Shown here: positions 55,718 to 64,000 of the stretch, one piece after another
Position numbering within the stretch: the first letter of the stretch is position 1
Layout: every line of letters begins with the position of its first letter
Assembly: GCA_026874595.1 (NCBI GenBank)
Contig: CM049314.1
Location: 634,318 to 698,317, forward strand
DNA: 64,000 bases
Source: Sipunculus nudus
Taxonomy: Eukaryota; Annelida; Sipuncula; Golfingiida; Sipunculidae
Reading direction: 5' to 3'
Translations under genes and position numbers: made by a program
Notes under the pieces: model-generated
The model's input: only the letters and a program-made list of their open reading frames with translations
What the model was told of the DNA's origin: nothing
Database searches by the model: none

Positions 55718-56399
55718 CTGCAAATGACTTTCTAGCCTGATTAAGACCCTAAATATTACATAGAGGCCATTGTATTTGGAGCCAAAAGCCTATGGCTCTA
55801 CTCCTATTACTTTAGAATCCAGCCTGCAATGAAATTCAAAATTTCACCCCTACTGCTGAAATCTGATACTACTGCACATTGCTTTTTTCAAACCATTTCA
55901 AAACTATTGGTCACAGCGACTCCATTCTGGTGCCAAAAGGTCAGGTTTACACCCAATATACACCAGGTACAACAATTTTAGCCTACTCCCAAGAGAACTG
56001 GTTTCTCAACCAGCAAAGTTTGCAAAACAACACCCTCTGTCATATGGACACTGAAAATGACCTCCAAGACTGATTCAGACAACCCATATCACACAGAGGC
56101 CCTTGTAATTGACATTTTTAGAAAGCTCTGGGCAAGACAAAACTGGAACAAAAAGCATTTGGCTCAACTCCTATTACTTTAGAATCCAGCCTGCAATGAA
56201 ATTCAAAATATCACCCCTACTGTTGAAATCTCATACTAGTGCACATTGCTTTTTTCAAACCATTTCAAAACAATTGGTCACAACGACCCCATTCCTGGGC
56301 CAAAAGGTCAGGTTTACACCCATTCTACACCCGTGTTCAAATACTGAGAAAAGTAAAGTGATTTCATTGATTGGCACATTTTATTCCATACATAATAAC
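55718..56399 (+). repeat. Two-copy tandem repeat of about 350 bp
   Basis: CTCCTATTACTTTAGAATCC at 55801 recurs at 56168; similarity covers CAGCCTGCAATGAAATTC, CACATTGCTTTTTTCAAACC and AAAAGGTCAGGTTTACACCC, and upstream AAATGAC at 55722 and 56055. Indels make the offset range from 333 to 367 bp. Frames at 55879-56073 and 56109-56429 are in different phases and are not credible genes. Confidence 0.85.
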
Positions 56400-56499
56400 T
56401 TTAAGTTTAGGACCATAACACTACTCTAGGGGGCGCCACGTCCTAGATTCAAACATTCATACATGTACACATATATACACACGAGGTCTTGTTATAAAT

Positions 56500-57165
56500 T
56501 AAGCCTGCAGAGGTGCCACTTTCTGTTCATGTGCATAAAGCTTTGTCATTTTTCAAATTTCAACCTTAAAACTCAGGATATTTGTAAAAGTCATTAAAAC
56601 TGATATTTTGGAAAAGAAAAAAAAATATTTACCTTAAAATTTTTCGATAAAATTGAGTTTAAAAATTAAGGACCGAAATTACAAAATTCAACTTAAGGCT
56701 AACCATGACTGATTTTAAGCGTTAAAAAACCCAGTAAAAACGCAGAAAACGTCATTTATTTGGTGAACTGTCCTCTGCTATCAGTTTTTATCACCGTCTG
56801 GAAAGCAAAAATAGAAAATTTAAAGTTGAATAAAAAAAAATAAACATTTAAAATTTTTCATTTTTAAATTTGAAATTTACTCATAAATTATGCAAAACGC
56901 ATATTTTGTTTGTTTTCTTTTCCAAATACAAACAGGAATGCGATTACAGAACTAACCCAGGACAAAAATTGATTTTTCCAAGTTTATTCGAAAAGTTATT
57001 AGCATAATTTTAAATTTTAAGAAATTTTAATTTTTAATGACTTTAAGTTCTAATCGTGATATGATATGAATGTATTAGCGTTTCTACTTTCGACAGTTCG
57101 TTAAAACAAACTCTATTTCAGTTATTTTGAGTGTTTGTATACTTTTATTATCGTTTCTCTGTTTT
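56500..57165 (+). repeat. Low-complexity block duplicated at 59240-59790
   Basis: Shares ACTCAGGATATTTGTAAAAG, AAACTGATATTTTGGAAAAG, TATCAGTTTTTATCACCGTC and AATGCGATTACAGAAC with 59240-59790, about 2.73 kb downstream. AT-rich, no coding potential. 56400-56490 just upstream holds another GCGCCACGTCCTAGA/CATA module. Confidence 0.9.
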
Positions 57166-57917
57166 TTAATGACTTTAAAGAATTGATGCTCCTTTTTTAA
57201 GTATAGCCGCGATAACCCTAGGTTGTTATAACCCTATAGGGTAACAACCCTAGTCAACTTAAGTTTAGGACCATAACATTATATTTAAGATAACAGTGAA
57301 TAAATTATCATTTCAGACCTGAGAAATGACCTTATGTTGAAATATTAGGCTTATGTTGATTTCTTAAGTTGATCAAATCAAGCTAAGTTGATCAACTTAT
57401 GCTTAAGTGGATTCTTATGTTGATCAGCTTAAGCTTTAGTTGATCAACTTATGCTTAAGTGGATTCTTATGTTGATCAGCTTAAGCTTAAGTTGATCAAC
57501 TTATGCTATGTTGAATGGTAAGTTGATCAACTTATGCTATGTTGATCGACTTAAGCTTCAACATAGCATAAGTTGATCAACTTAAATCAACTTAACTTAA
57601 GTTGAATTCTTAAGTTGATCTTAAGTTGATCAACTTATGCTATGTTGAATAGTAAGTTGATCAACTTATGCTATGTTGATCGACTTAAGCTTATGTTGAA
57701 TGGTAAGTTGATCAACTTATGCTATGTTGATCGACTTAAGCTTATGTTGAATGGTAAGTTTATCAACTTAATCTATGTTGATCAAATTAAACTTATGTTG
57801 AATCGTAAGTTGATCAGCTTAGGCTTTGTTGAATCTGACTTTGCACTTGAGATTATGTCGAATAGTTACTTTCATACATACAAACATACATACAAACATA
57901 CGTACAAACATAGATAT
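57166..57917 (+). repeat. CCCTAGG block, palindromic cluster and CATA tract
   Basis: 57175-57260 matches the GAATTGATGCTCC and ACCCTAGGTTGTTATA block of the 1.79-kb units. 57340-57840 is the palindromic AAGTTGATCAACTT family, with 57520-57740 nearly the same as 60150-60400. 57870-57917 is a CATACAAA tract ending at a junction with 169-bp satellite. Confidence 0.88.
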
Positions 57918-58205
57918 ACGAGTAGCGTTGAACCACACCCTGGCACTTCCGGGTCCCCCTGAAAACCCGAAACAAATCTCTTGATTATTTAATTATCTTG
58001 AAAACTCAGGTAGGCTGGAATCGCACAATTTCAACGGGAAGTGCGCAATGCGGCTTGAAACACGAAAAAAGTTCCATTTCGCATATACGAGTAGCGTCAA
58101 ACCACACCCTGGCACTTCCAGGTCCCCCTGAAAACCCGAAACAATTCTCTTGATTATTATTTAATTATCTTGAAAACTCAGGTAGGCTGGAATCGCACAA
58201 TTACC
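57918..58205 (+). repeat. Small 169-bp satellite island
   Basis: Begins in mid-monomer at ATACGAGTAGCGTTG, contains a little under two monomers and ends in AATCGCACAATT. Both edges are abrupt joins to unrelated repeat sequence. Confidence 0.93.
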
Positions 58206-58740
58206 AGTTCCTCAACTTTAAGTTTCGGACCATAACACTAAGTGTTGGACCATAACACTATACGTTTAAGAGCATACCAGTGTAAAGAAAGCAGGAGATG
58301 GCAAGTACGAATTCAGCTTTTTTTCAACATATTATATATGCGCTTTTATTTTTCTCCTACTTGTAAGGGAAGGGCGCACTATTTTGACCACTTGTAAGCT
58401 TGAAAAACTGCCATTTTCTTCACATATAACAGTTTTTCAACTTTAAGTTTAGGACCATAACATTGTAATTATCCCAAAAAATTTGCAAGTAAATTTAAGT
58501 TTCGGACCATAACATTCTAAGTTAAGGACCATAACATTGTAAAGATCCCAAAAATTGGCAAGTTCACGCTAAGCTCCGAGGTGGCGCTTAGCTAACCCTA
58601 ACCCTAGACCAAAACATTTTTAAGTTGAATGTCATTTTCAACTTAAGATTTTTACCTCTTAAGTTGAAATTTACAAAAATTAAGTTGATTTTAAGACCAA
58701 ATTTACACTTTTTCAACTTACATTAAGTTTGGGACTCTAG
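58206..58740 (+). repeat. GGACCATAA words leading to the telomeric tract
   Basis: Irregular TTTAGGACCATAACA words, poly-T stretches and a short GCTAACCCTAACCCTAG at 58591-58607, a brief telomere-like motif 135 bp before the main tract. Confidence 0.8.
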
Positions 58741-58811
58741 CCCTAACCCTAACCCTAACCCTAACCCTAACCTAACCCTAACCCTAACCCTAACCCTAAC
58801 CCTAACCCTAA
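58741..58811 (+). repeat. Interstitial telomeric repeat (CCCTAA)n
   Basis: About 12 hexamers of CCCTAA with one unit missing a C (near 58771). On the minus strand this is TTAGGG, the telomere repeat of vertebrates, molluscs and many other animals. The short length and the sequence on both sides show it is internal in this assembly. Confidence 0.97.
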
Positions 58812-59239
58812 TTAGATTCCTAAAACTTAAACCAAACCTCAAAAACGACTAAGTCAAACCATTTTTTGACAAATCCTGCGGTTAGCCCGATTTCTTTTAC
58901 AATCTTTTTCCTTACATTCCATATTTTATAAAATTTATAAAAAAAAGCCTGACCACTTCATTTTTGAAAAAAAAATGTTGAATAAAAAAAAAAACATTCG
59001 GTCCTAAGGGGATGGTTAAGTACTGGCCAGTGGTCACGTGACTACTTTGACTACTTTTGACCACTGGTCAAAAGCACTTTCATGGTGCTACAATCTAACA
59101 AAGTCTAACAAAAAATGGTATCACGTTTAAATAAAATGGTTAGTTAACCACGTTTTTTAGTCCTAATTTTTTTTCACTGGTATCTAATTAGGCGCTCTTG
59201 CTAATTAAGCCCTTCACCCCCCCTGACCTCTGAGATAGT
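58812..59239. other. Non-coding stretch after the telomeric tract
   Basis: AT-rich with A-runs. 59020-59080 holds an imperfect palindrome (ACTGGCCAGTGGTCACGTGA .. TTTTGACCACTGGTC). No gene is seen. Confidence 0.6.
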
Positions 59240-59790
59240 GGCAAATTCAGCCGAGGTGTCACTTTTTATTAATGTGCATATAATTTTGTCATTTATTAAG
59301 TTTCGACCTTTAAACTCAGGATATTTGTAAAAGTCAGTAAAACTGATATTTTGGAAAAGAAAAAAAAATTTTAACTTTAAAAGTTTTTGAAAAAATTGAG
59401 TTTAAAAATGTAGGACCGAAAGTACTAAATTCAACTTAAGGCTAACCATGACTGATTTTAAGCGTTTAAAAACCCAGTAAAAACATAGAAAACGTCATTT
59501 ATATGGTGAACTGTCGTCTGCTATCAGTTTTTATCACCGTCTGGAACGCAAAAACAAAAAATTTAAAGTTGAATAAAAAAAAAATAAACATTTAAAATTT
59601 TTCATTTTTAAATTTGAAATTTACTCATAAATTATGCAAAACGCATATTTTGTTTGTTTTCTTTTCCAAATACAAACAGGAATGCGATTACAGAACCAAA
59701 CCAGGGCAAAAATTGATTTTTCCAAGTTTATTCGATAATTATTAGCATAATTTTAAATTTTAAGAAATTTTCATTTTCACGACTTTAAAG
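59240..59790 (+). repeat. Second copy of the 56500-57060 block
   Basis: Aligned with 56500-57060 at high identity with small indels; after 59785 it joins the GAATTGATGCTCCTTTTTCA block of the 1.79-kb units. Confidence 0.9.
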
Positions 59791-60200
59791 AATTGATGCT
59801 CCTTTTTCAGGATAGCCGCTATAACCCTAGGGTTAACAACCCTAGTCAACTATGTTTCGGACCATAACATTAAAAATTGTCATTTCAGACCTGAGAAATG
59901 GCCTTTGGAGTCCGATCGGTCAGTCAGACTCCATCGGGTCAAGAAAAATGAGTTCTCCTCATGTGTCATCTATACCTTATGTTGAATGGTAAGTTGATCA
60001 ACTTATGATATGTTGATCGACTTAACTTAAGTTGAATTCTTAAGTTGATTTAAGTTGATCAATTTATGCTATATGGAATGGTAAGTTGATCAACTTATAT
60101 CAACTTAACTTAAGTTGAATTCTTAAGTTGATCTTAAGTTGATCAACTTATGATATGTTGAATGGTAAGTTGATCAACTTATGCTATGTTGATCGACTTA
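59785..60200 (+). repeat. Partial 1.79-kb unit preceding the second 60-kb copy
   Basis: Same order as 5870-6200, 7520-7900 and 9310-9760: GATGCTCC block, CCCTAGGG, GAGTCCGATCGGTCAGTCAG, TGAGTTCTCCTCATGTGTC, then palindromic words. It shows what may lie just left of position 1 if the 60-kb structure is tandem. Confidence 0.9.
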
Positions 60201-63200
60201 AGCTTCAACATAGCATAAGTTGATCAACTTAAATCAACTTAACTTAAGTTGAATTCTTAAGTTGATCTTATGTTGATCAACTTATGCTATGTTGAATGGA
60301 AAGTTGATCAACTTATGCTATGTTGATCGACTTAAGCTTATGTTGAATGGTAAGTTGATCAACTTATGCTATGTTGATCGACTTAAGCTTATGTTGAATG
60401 GTAAGTTGACCAACTTAGGCTATGTTGATTACTTAAGTTGAATCTGACTTTAGATTAAAAATTATTTCGATGCTATAACCTTGTTATACTGAACAACCTC
60501 GTTATTATGTCCAACTTGGTCATTATGAACATCCTCAATATTATGAAAAACCTCGTTATTATGAACAACCTCGTTATACTGTCCAACCGGGTTTTTTTTT
60601 AACAACCAGGTTATAATCGACAGGATCGTTTTATAGAACTATCTTGGCAGAATGAACAACATGGTTATAATGGACAACCTTTGTGTATGTATCTATATAT
60701 GTGTACATGTATGCATATTCTACTCAAGGACGTGGCGCACCCTGTAGTTTTACGTCACTATTATGGTCCTAAACTTATAGTTTACTCTAGGACGTGGCTC
60801 ACCCTGCAGTTGTAAGCCACTATTATGGTCCTAAACTTATAGCTTACCCTAGCACGTGGCGCCCCTACAGTTGTAAGTCACTATTATGGTCCTAAACTTA
60901 AGAGTTTTATGGTGCGAACTGTTATGTCAAGGAAATGCAGTTCATCAAGCGTACAAGTGGTCAATGAAAATCCTCGTAATTATGAACAACCTCGTTATTG
61001 TGAACAACCTCGTTATACTGTCCATCCTATTGTGAACAACCCGGTTACAATGTAAAACCTGGTTATAATGAACAATTTTGTTATTATGAACAACCTGATT
61101 ATTACGAACAACCTGGTTATAGTGAACAACTTGGTTTTAATGAACAACCTCGTTATTATGGACAACCTCACTATTATGAACAACCTCGTTATTATGAAGT
61201 ACCTTGTCAGATTGAAGAACATGGTTATAATGGACAACCTTGCATTATGACCAGGTTGTTCATAATAACCAGGTTGTTCATTATAACTAGGTTGGACATA
61301 ATATCGAGGTTGCTCATTAAAACAAGGTTTATCATTATAACAAGGTTGCTCTTTATAACCAGATTGGACATTTTGACCAGATTGCTCATAATAACCAGGT
61401 GGTTCATTATAACAAGGTTGTTCATTATATGAAGGTTGGGCATAAAAGCGAGGTTGTTCATTATAACGATGTTGTTTATTATAACGAGGTTGGTCATAAT
61501 AATCGGGGTTGGACATAATAAGCAGATTGTTCATTATAACTAGGTTTTCATTATAGTGATGTTGGACATAATAACGAGGTTGTTCATTATAACCAGGTTG
61601 TTCATTGGACAGTATAACATAGTTTATCATTATAACAAGTTCATTATAGCAAAGTTGTTTATAATAACCAGGTTGTTCATAGATACGAGGTTGTTCATAA
61701 TAACCATGTTGTTCACAATGACCAGGTTGGACATTATAACCAGGTTGTTCATAATAAGAGGGTTGTTCATTATAACCAGATTGTTCATTTTGACCAGGTT
61801 GGACATTATAATCTGCTTGGACCTTAAAGTCAGGTTTGAACTAATAACGAGGGTGTTCATAACCAGGTTGGCCATAATAACAAAGTTGTTGATTAAAGCA
61901 AGGTTGGTCATTATAACCAGGTTTTTCATTTTAACCAAGATGTTCATTATAACCAAGTTTTTCATTAAAACAACGTTGTTCATAATAACGAGGTTTTAAA
62001 TTAAAATATGGTTGTTTATTATAATGAGGTTTTTCATTATAAAAATGTTGTTCATAATGATGTTGTTCATTATAACCAGGTTGTTCATTATAACCAGGTT
62101 TTTCATAATAACACGGTTGTTCATAATAACAATGTTGTTCATTATAACAAGGTTTTTTTTTCATTTTAGCCAGGTTAATCTAAGAACGACGTTTTTCATA
62201 ATGAAGTTGTTCATTATAACCGGGTTGGTCATAATAACCAGGTTGTACTATCACAAACGAGACGGTATTTTATTGCAGATTTTCACTAACACACTGTCTC
62301 TGTCTGTCTGTCTCTCTCTCTCTTTTATCTCATTCTCTCACTCCCCTTGCACTGAAACAACATAACAAATCGAAAAAGACCGTAAACATTTTCATACTAT
62401 ATATTTTATAGAATTCACAGCTTGTCTTCGAACATGAAGTTGGCATTGTTGCGGCATTGCAAAACATTATAATGAAATGGTTTAAAAGATTACAGTAGCA
62501 TAATACTGAAATTAATGACGAACATGCAAAAAGAAAAATACCTGTTGATATGTGCATTTTGCAAAGGAATCATTTCACAAGATTAAAAAGCGTTTACTGA
62601 AAACTAGACCTAAGGAGAAAATTACCATTTTGATATTTATCTCTTTTCCGAGAGCGGCGTGCTCTTAAGTTAATAAATTTACACAGTGTCGACTATCTCT
62701 TATCATTTACATTCAACCAGAATGCGAAACATTTTAAAAAGGATGTAATTTTAGAGATACAATATATGAATATTAAACAATTGCAAAAGACACCTATGAA
62801 CACAAGTGACGTTTTATGTCTATGCGTTTTTATTCTAAGTATGAAAGCACAGCAATACATATTCCATCATGATACGTAACCGTTTTCTCAAGGTAGATGA
62901 CTGAAACACACTAGAGACGTTGTATGGTATATATAAACTATTCAAGTCTGTATAAATAAATGGAAGAAAGAATATGTTATGGAAAAGGGGAAACATAAAC
63001 ACATATAATAAGGAAATCATAATGGAAAGTCGTACATATTTTGCACCGGCCAAACATATGAACAAAAGAAAGAAAATGTATTCATTAAAAATATACCATA
63101 CATTTATATACACTTTACATATATATATTTACAAGATTATATACATGAAATCCTATATACAAAACTGTCTTTGAAACCGCGTCGTTAATAGCGATTATAG

Positions 63201-64000
63201 TCGTATAGTGAAGCAGATGTTTTACAGAAAGGAAAATTTGGAGGTAACGTATACATCGTTATATTTCAACAGATGCTTTTACAAACTAAGCCTAACAGCG
63301 TTGCAGAAAGCTACATAATAATTACAAACAGTTTTGAAATTATACACTTTTATCACATTGAAAGAAACAGAAAACAACATATACACATATACATATATAT
63401 ATGTATGTTTTTATATTACTGTTTGTCTTACATGGGTATACCCTAACAGCGTTGCAGAAAGGTAAATAATAATTAAGAACCGTTTTGCAATTATGGTTCA
63501 TGGGGAATCACGTAACATCTCCCCCTTTTTAAAAAGCATAATGCAGTTCATTTACTTTAAGAGCATATATATAAGGTCCATTATACAAAGTCTTTGGTAT
63601 TATAATGAAATGCAAGAAAGGAAGCACTGATGATCTTCCCTGGTTATTTTAGTGCATCTACCGGCGGATTTAACCAAATGGAAAACATTATGAAAAGTGT
63701 TTCACGAATTAAACTTGTGGGTAGAGGTTACCAGCACATATCCCACATCACTGGTTCTCAGTACCAGTGTTCCCTATCTACCTACTAAACCTAATGATGA
63801 CCCGATCCTCAGGCGTCATAGCGCACCGGCCTTCTGACAACGCGGCCACAGCGTGTAACAGTTGGGGCAGCTTCTCGTGGCCAGTAGGGGTCGTTTCCTT
63901 AATGCAGGTTTCTTTTCAAACTATGTAAAAATTTAAAAAATAACAGTGGTATAATAAAAAAGAAAAAAAAATGCTAAAGATATCTGTCGATGTGTGCATT
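60201..64000 (+). repeat. Right copy of the 60-kb-spaced direct repeat
   Basis: Matches 1-3757 with scattered substitutions and small indels. The sub-features keep their order: palindromic cluster (60201-60440), plus-oriented minisatellite (60476-60690), three 62-bp units (about 60720-60900), a second plus-oriented block (60961-61245), the minus-oriented block (61250-62250) and AT-rich non-coding sequence to the end. The near identity implies a recent duplication, gene conversion between copies, or an assembly redundancy. Confidence 0.95.

Overview
The window is animal nuclear DNA dominated by repeats; it is not bacterial or viral. Evidence for an animal: a vertebrate-type (CCCTAA)n interstitial telomere tract at 58741-58811, long (AT)n and (CATA)n microsatellites, satellite arrays of several kinds, and exon-sized pieces of animal gene families (p53 family, Cbl UBA, BTB/POZ). 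The p53 piece reads LYQLMCLSSCVGG, closer to mollusc-type LYQFMC than to vertebrate LYNFMC or HYNYMC, so I infer a lophotrochozoan, perhaps a mollusc. That is inference. Telomere-like sequence and nested satellites suggest a subtelomeric or heterochromatic location.

Layout. 1-3757 is repeated almost exactly and in the same orientation at 60201-64000, so the window spans slightly more than one period of a structure of about 60.2 kb. Each copy holds an 18-bp minisatellite that reverses strand in its middle. 4540-5310 holds a 103-bp tandem repeat. 5389-18097 is a complex array of about 1.79-kb and about 0.85-kb units made of T-rich tracts, palindromic AAGTTGATCAACTT clusters and a (CATA)n module. 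18098-18620 is a small island of a 169-bp satellite. 19100-20590 holds GGACCATAA-type repeats and a second 18-bp minisatellite. 20840-34370 is the only gene-like part. 34395-37770 returns to diverged copies of the left-hand repeats. 37771-40361 is a 215-bp satellite (12 copies), 41571-42830 a third 18-bp minisatellite, and 43068-55717 a 12.6-kb array of the 169-bp satellite with higher-order structure. 55718-60200 holds smaller duplications, the telomeric tract and the approach to the second 60-kb copy.

Gene-like island (about 21.4-34.4 kb). No intact multi-exon gene can be assembled by eye. Recognisable pieces are: a p53-family DNA-binding-domain fragment ending in a stop (22034-22180), two copies of a p53-type transactivation segment (23646-23738 decayed; 30652-30951 with FxxLW intact but one in-frame stop), a Cbl-type UBA exon (28008-28208), a frameshifted tyrosine-recombinase-like gene (31511-32180) and a BTB/POZ fragment (33276-33572). 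Several short blocks recur two or three times here, so the island looks like a repeatedly duplicated, decaying p53-related locus mixed with other exons.

Most striking: two adjacent fold-back elements at 28721-28890 and 29100-29195 (with left arm 28924-29019). Each arm of the second carries a complete minimal hammerhead-ribozyme layout, one on each strand. The first carries the 3' half of a related hammerhead. No tRNA, rRNA or CRISPR array was recognised.
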